From assembly GCA_017893485.1 (NCBI GenBank), contig CM030365.1, positions 46,990,458 to 47,054,457 on the forward strand: DNA of 64,000 bases. The letters run 5' to 3'. The position numbers and the translations under genes are program-made. This document shows, in pieces, positions 36,235 through 47,700 of this stretch; the stretch's first letter is position 1, and each line of letters opens with the position of its first letter. The notes beneath the pieces are model-generated. The model was not told the DNA's origin and did not search any database. It saw only the letters and a program-made list of their open reading frames with translations. The DNA comes from Hemerocallis citrina. Lineage: Eukaryota; Streptophyta; Magnoliopsida; Asparagales; Asphodelaceae.

Positions 36235-36496
36235 GTGCCCACTTTTCTGGTCAGCTTTGCAGGATTTGTAAGTAAGTGGCTTGGGCAAGGTTAAATCTTA
36301 GACTTGAGATGACCGAAGTTTAAGTGTTGGAATGTGTTGTAATAAATATATTTAATTTTCCGATGTGCATTATAATAAAGAACTGTTGTAAAGAAAAATT
36401 GTAATTTTTCCTGTGTTTATACTGTGTTCGGATTACTTTCAAGTAAAATTTCTAGAGTTGTGTATCTTATTCTATTATTCAAATTCGAGGCGCTAC

Positions 36497-37350
36497 TATA
36501 GGTTGGCTCTTCGGCTTGAGGTCGCTGCATAGGCATGGCTGAAAACTGTTTTTACCGGGAAATTTTTGTCGAATAGCTTTTACTGATTCCTACAAACGGT
36601 GCCAATCCCTTGCTGTTAATTTCTGTGTGGGAGCAAATAGATGTTGTGAATTCTTTTAGAAATAATAAAAAGCTGACCTTTTTACTTTCACCGATGTAGG
36701 CAGTTTTCAGCTGATGTTGACTCCTGAATCTAACTCGTTTGGACCGTTGGATCTGATCTGTGTGGTGACAATCGCTCCGATTGACCTACAAAAGTCTGAA
36801 ACTTTGGGGTTGACCCCGTCGACAACCCTCCGATGCTCAAGTCAGAACTCAAAAGAATATGTGAGCTTTTGGTGGAAAAATATTGATTACCTGATTTCTG
36901 TGGAGGTCATGGGGTATTTATAGTCGCTATGGGGTCAGTTTCAAGATAATGAATTATCTTAACTTCCCTCTATTTTTGGATTGAATTTGTTATCTCTTCT
37001 TCATGAATAGATAACGGTGGTTGTGGAGATTGATTTTAAACTCTTCTTATGATAAGAGATATGGTTCTTGAACCGTCTCTTATGGGTAGTTATGAGTTTA
37101 AATCATATTTAAGTAATTTAAGTAATCATCAACTCATTTGTGTTGGACTGTTATGTCAACCCAGTTAGACAGATCCGTTTTGGGTTATTGAGCTTGAAAG
37201 AGGCCAAATTTCGATTTACGAAGCCGTTTATAGTGAAAATTATCATTTTGCCCGTTAGAGATTTAAGATCCGTGCCCGATTTGGCTTTATTTTTACCCAT
37301 GTCAAATATGTCAATGAATAAATATCTTTAAAGCTGCTAAAATATATCTT
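36497..37350. other. Intergenic stretch, no gene recognised
   Basis: About 850 bp between the A' LTR end and a SINE-like sequence. A 69-codon open frame (36714-36923) contains GCTCAAGTCAGA, a motif I associate with plant repeats, but I cannot assign a family. No TSD partner or inverted termini were found. Confidence 0.4.
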
Positions 37351-37355
37351 GTTCA

Positions 37356-37455
37356 ACCAATGAGTTGTGGCTCATATGGTAAAGCGTTGGTATGTGTAAA
37401 CCGGAGGTCTCATGTTCTAGACTACTATGTAGCCCTTTATTAAAAAAACATTTCA
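37356..37455 (+). mobile_element. SINE-like tRNA-derived sequence
   Basis: An A-box-like TGGCTCATATGG (37368-37379) and B-box-like GGAGGTCTCATGTTCT (about 37403-37418) are spaced as in a tRNA-derived RNA polymerase III promoter. An A-rich tail (TTATTAAAAAAACA) follows. It does not fold as a clean tRNA, so a degenerate SINE fits better than a tRNA gene. Confidence 0.45.
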
Positions 37456-37668
37456 TCCTGTTCAAAAAACTCCTAGTGTAGCATTACCTTTATTCGCTTA
37501 CTATATACCTAGAAAATTTTGACGATATTTTTGAACAGTCTCAATCTTTAAGTGACTATGTACCTACTGATCTGAGCAAAGGGAAGAATATTATTTTTAA
37601 GTGTCTTAGTAAAAATATCAGTTGACTTCTGAAACGATCACACTTTTCCAAAGAAAGAAGCCGCTACA

Positions 37669-37961
37669 GAGAGCATCCACGATGGAGTTTTCTATTTTTT
37701 AGCAAAATGAGAAGTATAGGAATAGAATAGATGTGAACTTGTGCAATGGTGTTTTCTATATTTTAGAAGGACGAGACAACTTGTCTCGTCCTAGTGTTTT
37801 AAAAAAAATAAATAAATAAATAAAAACCCATGGGACACAACAAGATGTTGTGTCCGATCAAATTTGTGATCAAACGGGACATGTTGTCCCGTTTGAGGGG
37901 GTTTTAAATTTTTTTTTTTTTTTTGGGAAGGACAATACAACATGTACCGTCCGACCCTATT

Positions 37962-38022
<61 letters not shown>

Positions 38023-38213
38023 GACAAGACAAGTTGTCTCGTCCGATTGTAATAAAAAATATTAAATATATTCTATATTCTCAAATATGAGAATCGACTG
38101 TAGCTAGTTTGCTATTTTTTAACAAAATAGCAAACGACTGCAGATGTCGATTCTCATATTATTTTCATAATATGAGAATTTGAGAAATATAGCAAACGAC
38201 TGTGGATGCTCTC
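37669..38213. mobile_element. Inverted-repeat (MITE-like) element with palindrome cluster
   Basis: The ends GAGAGCATCCAC (37669-37680) and GTGGATGCTCTC (38202-38213) are perfect inverted repeats. AT-rich inner inverted repeats follow (AGCAAACGACTG, ATGAGAATCGACTG). The middle holds five short palindromes around variants of ACAACTTGT or ACATGT (37769-37791, 37833-37855, 37871-37895, 37930-37952, 38022-38044) and a TA tract. I could not identify a TSD; two nested elements are possible. Confidence 0.55.
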
Positions 38214-38551
38214 AAATTTGTTGTTTCGTATTATTTCTACTTCCAGAAAATCTTGTTTGTTAAGGATGTACTTTATACTAATTGCAGGAAATTGAAATTC
38301 ACAACGGTGTTCCATCTGATGACTTGAGAGCTTCCCATCAACCTCAACCATCTGTAGCCTTCATGAATAATACACAAAATCCTTAATTTGGAAATGGGTG
38401 GAATGATTTTTCTCTGCCATCACAAAGCCATACTTGGCGTGCTTCAGTTCCCACTGATCCTCATCTTCATGAATGAACTGTTCATATAGCACTTTCTTCA
38501 CACAAAAAAAAAAACTGTTTATATAGCACCCATATACTTTCATATGGTTCC
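38214..38551 (-). other. Unassigned stretch with possible decayed exon
   Basis: On the minus strand about 60 codons near 38340-38520 (HEDEDQWELKHAKYGFV) have a protein-like composition and are out of step with the AT-rich surroundings. I do not recognise the family. It sits directly beside the small LTR at 38552. Confidence 0.3.
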
Positions 38552-38925
38552 TGTTAGGGATCGAAGTCCGTGCTCGAGTTGAATACGCCAGGGATGAGAA
38601 ATCTAGGGTTTCTGAGGAAGAAGCAGAATACAATTTTGGGGGAGAAATCAATTACTCAAATCTTGATTTTATTCCCATTTTCTGCAAATGGCCTCTTTAT
38701 AGGCTACTACAATATGGAAAACACGTGCATATAATGTGTTTTTTACAACTAGGCTTATAATACTAGCCCATTACAACTTCCTCCTAAGAAGTATATAAAA
38801 TATTAGTGTGCTATGCACGTAAGAAGCTGATACAACTACTAAAAACAGATACACACATTTTACTAACTACTCTCTCTCCCCTTCCATTGCACCAGTGCAA
38901 CACGATCAGCTAGCTAAGGGTGACA
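38552..38925 (-). mobile_element. Small LTR (I family), 3' LTR on minus strand
   Basis: On the minus strand it begins TGTCACCCTTAGC and ends CGATCCCTAACA, 374 bp. A TATA box (38694-38702, CTATAAAGAG on the minus strand) is followed by a TTCCTCAGAAACCCTAG leader. Directly upstream on the minus strand lies a purine tract (GAGGAGGAAGGAG), so this is a 3' LTR with a truncated interior (38926 to about 39028). No partner LTR is present. Confidence 0.65.
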
Positions 38926-39028
38926 AACCTGATAGCTCCTTCCTCCTCAAATTGAGTTTGTCCCAAGCTCGAAGTTAGGCAACTTACTGCGGAAGTCATC
39001 AACATCCACCCACCAATGCCTCTCAAAT

Positions 39029-39420
39029 GCAATTCTATGCTCATAAATTGCTAAAAGCTGCCCAATGTTATAAGCTGTAAACAAGGGTAGAAGTAGGCTA
39101 AAGGACGACCTATTACCAGAAAATGTCTTGTGAGGAATAAGGTGGTTTGGAAATTTCTCACTTAGCAACTATTCTGGAGCCTTCCCATAAGCAAGCGCAT
39201 CTGTCTAGGCAGCTCATCATGGTTGCTCACAATTTCCCCATTCAAGTATTACAAGCTGCTGGTTTTATGACACTGATAAAATCACAAGGAATAACCCTTC
39301 CCCGAAGGATTTGCTGGTAAAAACCATGCTGACCATTCGTTCTAGGTTCTCCAAAATCTATCTCACCAGCCCCAAAAGGAAGTTGAGCACCATCAATTAG
39401 ACCATGAATGCTTTCATGAC
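39029..39420 (-). pseudogene. Glucose-6-phosphate isomerase (cytosolic type) fragment, broken
   Basis: Glucose-6-phosphate isomerase interconverts glucose 6-phosphate and fructose 6-phosphate in glycolysis. The minus-strand translation contains [49 protein letters not shown] and [16 protein letters not shown] in the correct order, about 130 residues of the C-terminal half of the plant cytosolic enzyme. It is interrupted by frameshifts (near 39250 and 39205) and a stop (39169-39171). The WGINSFDQWG signature expected after YEHRIA is missing; the frame passes into unrelated sequence beside the small LTR. No introns interrupt the match although plant PgiC genes are intron-rich, which suggests a copy made from mRNA, possibly carried by the neighbouring retroelement. 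Confidence 0.85.
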
Positions 39421-39424
39421 GGTT

Positions 39425-40282
39425 GGTGTGGGCCAGAAAAACGAAAGAGGACCAACAAATCCAAATTCGGATCCAATCAAACAATTGGAGTCTTTCAAAA
39501 AGATGAAGCTGCCGATATTCGAAGGGCAAGCCGATCCTAATGTGGCAAATGACTAGATAAGGCAAATGGAGACGGTCTTTGAGGTTTTTGAGACTCCTGC
39601 AGCATGAAAGGTGAAGTTGAACACAATACAATTGGAGAAGGATGTCGGTGTGTGATGGCAGTCTGTGAAAAGAACTTTTGGTGAGGAGCCTGAGACTTGG
39701 GAAGCTTTCTTGGAAGATTTCAGGGATCATTACTTCTGTTTGGACATACAAGAGAAGAAGACCATGGAGTTCATGAGGGCAAGGAAGTTTGAGCAGGGCT
39801 TGAGGCCAAACTTGAGATCGTGAATGATATCATTAGGGACCAGGAGGATTGACAAGCTCATCAGAAGAGCAGCTATGATGAAGGCAGACATGGAGCAGTT
39901 CCAACTGAATAAAGAAACCTGGAACAAGAATAAGAGGCCGACAACAGCAAATCAGAGTTAAAGGAAGTTCCCAAAGAAGAAAGGCAGATTCAATGAGCTC
40001 AGTAGAGGAGTAGCGACAGCTTAAGGAGTAGCTTGTTACAACTGTGGAGAGTCGGGCCACTACAGGTTATCGTAACCTAAGCCCACAAGGACTCAGACTT
40101 GCTTTCAATGCTGCAAAGAGGGGCACATTTGGCCGAACTGTCCATATTTGAAGCAAGGTGGTGCAAGTGGGAACCGGCCACGGAAGAAGGAGAAGTCTCA
40201 GAGGCAAGGGCGAGTTTTTCATTGATAGAGGAAGATGCAGAAAACTCTGAAGATGTGATCACTGGTATGCAAGAATTTTAGT
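39425..40282 (+). pseudogene. E2 gag (Ty3/gypsy), decayed and 5'-truncated
   Basis: Gag forms the particle that packages the element RNA. The match starts mid-protein ([13 protein letters not shown] near 39467), parallel to element A's gag, and includes LEKDVGVWWQS and [12 protein letters not shown]. There are two zinc knuckles: the first (40034 onward, CYNCGESGHY) has lost its last Cys to a stop, and the second (40100-40141, CX2CX4HX4C) is intact. Several stops interrupt the frame. The 5' end abuts the isomerase fragment, so the normal leader and gag start are gone. Confidence 0.85.
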
Positions 40283-40379
40283 AAATGGTTGAAGTGTATC
40301 AAATAAAACTGTATGAGAATAATGTGAAGTATTGTATTATGATTCTTCATGTAACATGACATGTTTTGATTAATGGAAT

Positions 40380-41560
40380 AAGAGCCAATGTTTTGTTTGA
40401 TACTGGGTCGTCGCATACATTTGTGTCTCCCAAATTTCGAAAGTGTTAGGTGTTGAACCTAAGATTTTTCAGGGCAGGGTTTTGTCAGTAGGTAGTCTTC
40501 GGGAGAGACGTTGACTACTAATCGATGTTACACGGGTTGTGATATCGAAATTGGAGGAAGGCTTTTGGGGATTAACCTCATAGTGCTGGAAGTTTTGGGT
40601 GTCAATGTGATTGTTGGCATAGAATGGATGTCGACCTATGATGCTACTATTGAGTGCAAGAATGAGGAGGTAGTGGTGAAGGCACCGGGAGGACTCGAAG
40701 TGACTTTTCAAGGGAAAAAGGAAGCACGAAAGTGGTGGCTGCCAAATAAAAATGAAGATTCCAGAGGAAGACAGGGCGATTCTAGTAGTCCGAAATTTTC
40801 CAACAGTGTTCTTGGATGATCTACCGGGATTACCTCTGCATCGTGATGTTGAAGTCTGCATCAACATTCAGTAGGGTAGTGCTCTTATATCCTAAGCTCC
40901 TTACAGAATGACACCTATAGAGCAGGATGATGTGAAGATGTAGCTCGAAGATGCATAAAGGATATAGCAGACCAATTGTTTCGCCATGGGGTGCACCTGT
41001 ATTACTAGTGAAGAAGAAGGATGAGTCAATGAGGATGTGCATTGACTATCATGATCTGAATAAGGTGACTATTCAGAACAAGTATCCGATTCCATAAATT
41101 GATGATTTGTTTGATTGGCTTTAGTATGCGGTAGTATTCTTGAAGATTGATATACGGTCGGGTTATCACCAAGTTCGAGTTGAAGATGATGTGCACAAGA
41201 CAACTTTTCAAACTCGACATGGGCATTATGAGTTTTTTGTAATGCCATTTGGAGTGACGAATGCGCCGACAACATCTATGGACATGATGAACAGAGTTTT
41301 ATAGCCATTCATTGACTCATTCGTCTTGGTTTTCATCGACGACATTCTTGTGTACTCGAAGTCAAAAGAAGAGCATGCTAAATACTTAGCAGAAGTGCCG
41401 AAGAAGTTGCGAGAGTAGGAATTGTATGCCAAGTTATCCAAGTGTGAATTTTGAAAGTCAGAGGTGCAATTTCTGGGTCACATCCTTTTTAAGGAGGGAG
41501 TGGCTACTGATCCTCAAACGATCGAGGCAGTGAAGGGTTGTCCTAAATCGACGACTGTGA
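40380..41560 (+). pseudogene. E2 protease and reverse transcriptase, decayed
   Basis: The aspartic protease motif LFDTGSSHTF is at about 40393-40422. The spacer with VIVGIEWMS follows, and then reverse transcriptase. The catalytic FIDDILVYS is intact at about 41332, and KLSKCEF and FLGHIL follow. Several stops and at least two frame changes (for example between about 40900 and 41330) rule out a functional product. Confidence 0.85.
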
Positions 41561-41737
41561 AGGAATCCGATGTTTCGTCGGGTTCACGGGATACTATCGG
41601 CATTTTATTCAAGGATACGCACAGATGGCAGTTCCGTTAACAGGGTTGACTAAAAGAACGTGAGTTTCAAATGGACTAATTAGTATGAAGCCAGTTTCCC
41701 AGAGTTGAAGGAGAGGTTGACGACAACACCAATATTG

Positions 41738-42968
41738 GTATTACCACAAGTAGGTAAGGACTATGATATTAACAGTGATGCGTCTTACAGAGGTTTGGGT
41801 TGTGTTCTGATGCAAGAAGGGAAGGTCATTGCTTATGGATCAAGGTAGTTGTGTCCTTATGAGAATAACTATCTGACGCACGATCTGGAGCTTACAGCAA
41901 TCATTTATGCCCTGAAGCATTGGAGGCATTATGTATATGGATAAAAGGTCAACATGTATACTGATCATAAGAGCTTGAAGTACATCTATCAGTAGAAGGA
42001 TCTGAATCTACGGCAGAGACAGTGGTTGTAAGTGCTGGAAGAGATTCGTTCCGAGATCAAGTATCCCCCAGAAAAGGTGAATGTGGTGGACAATGCACTC
42101 AGTCGGAAGAGCAGTCTGTCTTGTTTGATTACAACATAGAAGGAGTTAGCCGAAGAGTTGGATCGGGTAGGAATCAAGGTTCTATTGGAGAGTTTGGGGG
42201 CGTCGTTGGCGCAGTTGATGCTTCAGCCTACATTGAGGGAATAGATCATTGAGGTCCACATGTCAGATGCAGAGATTCAGAGGATGAAAGAGCAGAATTC
42301 CATCGACAGGTTATTGGAATTTCATGTTCAAGACGGAGTTTTATGGATGGGAGAAAGGTTCTGTATGCTGGAAAGAGAAGATTTAAAGGAGAGCATTATG
42401 CATGAAGCACATACTACCTTACTATCGCTACACCCTGGAAATATGAAGATGTACAAGGACTTCAAGTAATATTTTTGGTGATCTGGCATGAAGAGTGATG
42501 TAGCAGATTTTATGGCAAAGTGTTTGACTTGTGAGCAGGTCAAGGTGGAGAATCAGAAGCCTGGAGGATTGTTGCAACCATTGCCTATTCTAGAATGGAA
42601 GTGGGAGAATGTCAGCATGGACTTTATCAGAGGTTTATCAAGAAATCTGAAGGGTAATAACTCGATTTGGGTTGTTATGGACCGCTTAACCAAGTCGGCA
42701 CATTTCTTGTCTATGAAGATCACATGGTCATTGGAGAAATTGGAAGAAGTATACATAGAAGAGATCGTGAGACTTCATGGTGTTCCTGAAGTAGTTGTCT
42801 CCGATATAGATGCAAGGTTCATGTCTAGATTTTGGAAGAGTTTGCAAGCAGCATTATGGACTAGAATTGACTTCAGTATGGATTTTCATCCTCTGACTGA
42901 CAGACAAACCGAAAGGGTAATCGAGTGTTAGAAGATATGTTGAGGTCATGCGTCATGGACTTTGGTGG
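41738..42968 (+). pseudogene. E2 RNase H and integrase, decayed and 3'-truncated
   Basis: RNase H is seen as INSDASYRGLGCVLMQEGK (about 41765) and YTDHKSLKYI. The integrase zinc-binding region (HEAHTTLLSLHPGN ... CLTCEQVK) covers about 42400-42545. The core has MDFIRG (about 42617), DRLTKSAHF, VVSDIDARF and TERV. The match ends abruptly at about 42968 after VMDFGG; the GPY/F module, chromodomain and LTR start are deleted, and the sequence passes into A'-type LTR. Confidence 0.88.
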
Positions 42969-43221
42969 GTTAAGGGGGCTCGGGTATGAACGAGGGTTGA
43001 GATAAACCCTAGTGTGAAGATCAATTAAATGTGTTATAGTTATCTATTTTTGTATATAGTTCTATTGGTTTAATTATCAAGATGTGAGGAAAAGTTTCAT
43101 AATTTTATATTGTCTACTATCAGATTTTTATGAAATTAAGTTTCAGATTTTATCATCACCAGTTTCAGATTTTGTAGGTTGGAGTTGCAAACTGTATGAT
43201 GAAACTCTATGTTTTGGAAGG
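42969..43221 (+). other. A'-type LTR fragment fused to E2 pol
   Basis: The sequence (GTTTCAGATTTTATCATCAC and similar TTTCAGATTTT runs) resembles the A' LTR around 30300-34900. It continues after the C4 insertion at 60844-61009. The fusion of integrase to mid-LTR marks a large internal deletion in E2. Confidence 0.6.
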
Positions 43222-44739
43222 TGCAACCCCCGTTTCCGCAAATACGTATTTTCTGTATTTAATTTTTTTGTAAATTATTTTTTTTTCTCTTTCAAATTCT
43301 TTTGTTAAAATGTATTTTTGGATCTACTATTAAAGTCTATTTATAATCAACAATTTTAATTGTAGCTATTTTTCCAATAATTTTATATTGTAATATAATC
43401 TCATTTTGTATATGACCCTGTTATTGTTATTATTATTATTAATGTTATTATTACTACTATTGGTAATATTATTTTTATTGTTATTACCTTTTGATTGTAT
43501 ATTAAAAAAAATCCTATTTGTATTTATATATTTTTCCTATCTTGTTGGATCCATTAATAAACCCATTTATATACCCTATTCCTTGTTGGATATCCCATAC
43601 CCTACCCATTTTACCCAATTACCCAATACCCACCTTCTTATTGGATCAAAAACCCAAACCCGCTACCCTATTACCCAATAACTCGTTACCCTATATATAT
43701 AACCTAGACTAACCCTAACTTTACTAAACCCTACCTATTGCATAACCCCACAGCCGCCTATCACCCCTACCCCTCGTTCTCTTATCTCCTTCCTCCCGCT
43801 CGACCATCTCCGACCTCGCCGTCGCACGCCCTATGCATCGCACCCCTTCATCCTCGTCCCTGTCCTCTGCCCTCCGACTGCTTGCCTCCACGACCCAACA
43901 ACCCCCCGACCCATCGTCATCCCCGTTCTCCTCGCCGCTGATCTTTCCCCATCGAGCCGCCACGCCTGTCTCCTCGTCACCTCCTCCTACCCTCGCCTGC
44001 ATCATCTTCTCCCATCGCCATCCCCTCTACTTTTGCCCTCCTCGCGACTCCGCTGCAAACTCGTCATCACCCTATCGACGACCATCAGTCGACAGCTCCG
44101 TTGCTCCTCCCAAGCGCGCCCCTGTGTCCTCTCGACACTGCGCCTGCAACGCTCCCACCATCTGCATCATCCAACTGCTCTACCCTGCCACACCAGCCTA
44201 CCACCATCAAACACATCTACCGCCCTCGTCACCGCAGTCGCCACCCTGGCTGCCGCTGTCTCTATGTGTTCCACCAACCACCGACTGCTCCTCGTCGAAC
44301 CCCTCGACAGCACCACCTCCGGCCACCTCCCTCTTTGCCCTGGTGCACCACTGCAGCTCCGATGACCCCCGCAGTCGCTACCCTCATTGCCATTTCCCTT
44401 GTTGTTGTGCATGATCGGGAGCTCATCCTAGCCATCCATTTTCCCCTTAATCATAAGATCTTGATCACTTGATTCAGAACCGTTCGATGGCCTTGATGCT
44501 CTTGATCATCACCTCCATCAAGTGGATCCAGAGCCGTCCGTTCGATTTCGATCATCACATCTTGATCTTGTTCACCATCGAGATCCGTGCCATATCTGAT
44601 CATCTCATCAAGACTCGCTCGGTTCGTGTTCGTGTGTTCGCGTGGCTCATGTTTCGTTCATTCGTTCGTTCGTTGAGTTTGTGCCCGGAAAACCATCCCG
44701 TTATATCGTTCTTGCTTCGTTTTCATCGTCAATTTCCAG

Positions 44740-47489
44740 GCAAGTAACTTGTATAATTTTATGTTGCATATACAAGTACTAAATACCACATGTAGTGTAG
44801 TTGTCCTAGAGATAATTTCTTTGCAAAACTCTTGTTATATCTTGTCTCTTATGTGTTGAATTGCCCATAGTTGTCTCATTATACTCACAACATGAAATAA
44901 CTTAGGAATACTAAATTCTTGATGTATACATGCATGTTGTTCGTGATTTATGAGGTGTTGTATGATCTGTATGCTTGATGTGTTAGTAGTTGTGTAACTC
45001 GTTGTAAACTTGTTAATTACCCTATACCATGTTGCTTTGACATATAATACACCATATTTCACGTTTTGTATGATTTGGATGAGTTTCATATAAACTGGTT
45101 GATTTTATGCTTGGAGAAGATTTTAATTTTTGCTGTTACCCTATTTTTGTTCAGTATTTTAGACCCTATTAAGGTCAGTATATGAAAATTATTTGCGAAT
45201 ATGAATTATAGAGAATTCTATCTACTTTGCATAATTTCTGACAGAGCTCAATTTCGATTTGTGAGTTGCAAGTTATTGTTGTTTTACTACAAAGGTATAG
45301 AAAAATTACAAATTTGGTTTTATGTGAATTCTAGCGAGTAATTTATTTTTATACTGATGCTAAAGGTAATATTTTGATCCAATATTTTGCTGAGTACAAC
45401 TAGATTTGATTGGGATTAACCCCTAATTTTTGTGGATTTAATTGATGACTTTTATAAACTATTCTATGCTTGCAAACAACCACTATACTTGCAGAATTTT
45501 CATGATGTTCAGTAAAGAACCTTAATTTCAACCTGATTTTACTGATTGTTGATAAAAACTTTGTGAATATGAATTGTAGCCTGCTGTATCTATTTTATCA
45601 CCCTTTTTAAGGATATGGATTTCGATTTATACTTTATAATCTATTTCTGTTTCAGTAATGCTGTGTTTAATGTTTCAGATTTACAAACTGACTGTATCTT
45701 ACTATTTTCTGCTTTTATTTGACTATACTATCTATATTGTAAAATTATGAAACTTTATTTTCTGATACTAGACATATTAGGAAATACCCCAGATTTTTCT
45801 TGGAATTAGTCAGTAAGTTTTTATACCGTTTTTCGATTTATGAATACAAACTTGTGATATCTGGCTGAACATGTTTTCTGGATGTAATTATGTGTTGAGT
45901 CCTGTTTTTGTGAAATACCATATGGCTTATATTTATTTTTTGGATTCGGCCGAGAGTCTATTTTTCAGATTTTCTGACGGATCGAGATTTGCATATTTGT
46001 GCCAACGGAAATCCCAGATTTGGTGCAGTACTGTCTTGCTGTCCAGAACTAGAATTTTCGTTGTCCTAGTCTATTTTTAGTCATTCATCACATGTTCTTG
46101 TCATTTATTCACCTTGTACTTGTCCCTTGTTCCTACCATGTTATTTTTGCCTTGTTTTGTGCACGTATATGCCGATTAATAATAATAACAAAAAACCAAG
46201 CCGAGGTTAAGGGATAGACCTTAGTAGTGGACAATATAGGTATGTGTACTCAGAAGGGGGCCCGTGTTTTTCATTACTTGTTGCCATGTTTCATGATTAC
46301 ATGATTCATGCATGTTATTACTATCTGATTATATGTTGCCATGTTTCATGATTATATGATTCATGCCTGTTATTAATACCTGATTATATGATTAGCATTG
46401 GTATAAATACTCGAAATCCGGACCCGATCCGGACCCAACCTAGACCTGGCATTGGACCGGAACCGACCCGGCCTATCTGGGTTCGGGTCAGGGTTCGGGT
46501 CCTAAAATGGGACCCGTTGTACTTTCGGGTCAGGGTTCGGGTCCGGGTCCGGGTCCGCTCAAAAGAGACCCGACCCGGACCCGGACCCAGACCTGTTGAA
46601 AAAAACCCAAAAAGTCTACATAAAAATAAATATTCTATCCTCATCCCTCCCCTCCTTTCTCCTTAATTCTAAATCTTCCTCTTCCTAACTCAAAACTCAT
46701 GCTTTTTTCTTCTCTCCTCTATTCTAAATCCTCCGCTCGTCGCTCACACTCCCTTTCCTACCCGAATGGGTAGGAATATTTTAATAGGATCCAGACCCGG
46801 AACTGGATCCGGTCCTCACGGGTCTAGGGCCGAGTCCATTTTTTGGACCCGTAGGGGACCGGGTCCGGATCCAGGTAGTAAAGGATCCGATCCGACCCGA
46901 CTTGATACCAGTGCTATATATGATGCCATGATTCATGATGATTCATGCCTGTTACTAATATATGATTATATACTGCCATGTTTCATGACTATATGATTCA
47001 TGCATGTTCCTATTGCCGCAATTTCACCACTACGTGATTCGTGCCTGTTACCTGTTACATGACGCCTGAGTACACAACCCTATAGAAACCCACCACTACT
47101 CTAAACGTAATTTGTATGAATTTAGCAACCATGTGGTAAAAATCTGCGATGCATGAAGTGCTACATAGATAGAAATAAATACAAGACTTGACATAACATG
47201 ACATCTATTACATGTTTTCCTGTACATTTACCTACTTGCATGATACTTGACATCTGTTACATGTTAGCCGTACCCTGTTAGCACATTATGTTGCTTGATT
47301 CTGTTCATGATTCATGCTAGTTGTTCTATTTTGTTGTCATGTCTATTCCATGCTATACATGCTTCCGCTGTTACTCTATATCTGTTTATTCTTTTCCTGT
47401 ACTTATGCATGCACTACAAGCGGCCCGTAACTTGCATTGACTGGCATTTTGTTTCTCTTTCCTTTTTCCTACAATTTGTTAAATTGCAG
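44740..47489 (+). other. Candidate GC-AG intron in C4 LTR
   Basis: The donor-like TTCCAG|GCAAGTAAC is followed 2.75 kb later by a pyrimidine-rich run and TTGCAG|ATTATGG. The inserted MITE contributes 532 bp of this length, counting one TSD copy. The equivalent sites in the other copies are given under the B 5' LTR. Confidence 0.38.
46393..46916. mobile_element. hAT-type MITE, 524 bp, GGGTC-rich
   Basis: A perfect 8-bp TSD (tatatgat, 46385-46392 and 46917-46924) fits the hAT superfamily. The termini are TAGCATTGGTATAAA and, inverted, TAGCACTGGTATCAA. Subterminal regions are packed with GGGTCCGGGTTCGGGTC-like repeats on both sides of an AT- and pyrimidine-rich centre. No transposase is present. 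The overlapping Arg/Pro-rich frames on both strands are by-products of these repeats. Confidence 0.88.
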
Positions 47490-47622
47490 ATTATGGCGAT
47501 CAACTGCCCGATAGAGTAGGTGATCTGAGATTCTAGTTGCAGGAGTTCTTGCTATTATTATTTCCTGTTGCTTATTTTGAATAAATGTATTTCTACTTGG
47601 ATTATTTATATTGGGCAGTTTG

Positions 47623-47645
47623 TGTAATACCCCGGGAAAGATAAA

Positions 47646-47700
<55 letters not shown>

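Larger units (their letters stand above)
936..36496 (+). mobile_element. A' 3' LTR, split by nested insertions
   Basis: The LTR starts with TGTAACGCCCC directly after the polypurine tract and ends near 36496 with GAGGCGCTAC, matching the GGGGCGCTACA end of element A's LTR. Its own sequence is 936-1705, 29748-30392 and 34730-36496, about 3.2 kb in total and close to A's LTR length. The rest is inserted DNA: F at 1706-29742 and C3 at 30393-34724, each with its own TSD. The last segment carries tandem repeats and a strong hairpin. The element's 5' end is off the window, so its own TSD cannot be checked. The exact last base is uncertain by a few bases. Confidence 0.8.

Noticed and set aside
37368..37430. 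A functional tRNA gene
   Set aside because: Box motifs are present but the arms do not pair into a cloverleaf and the B box is off consensus; treated as SINE-like.
43724..44472. Five overlapping plus and minus frames that look proline/serine-rich
   Set aside because: GC-rich leader of the C4 LTR; frames overlap on both strands and match nothing.
46384..46666. Arg/Pro-rich frames on both strands
   Set aside because: Caused by GGGTC/GACCC repeats of the hAT MITE.
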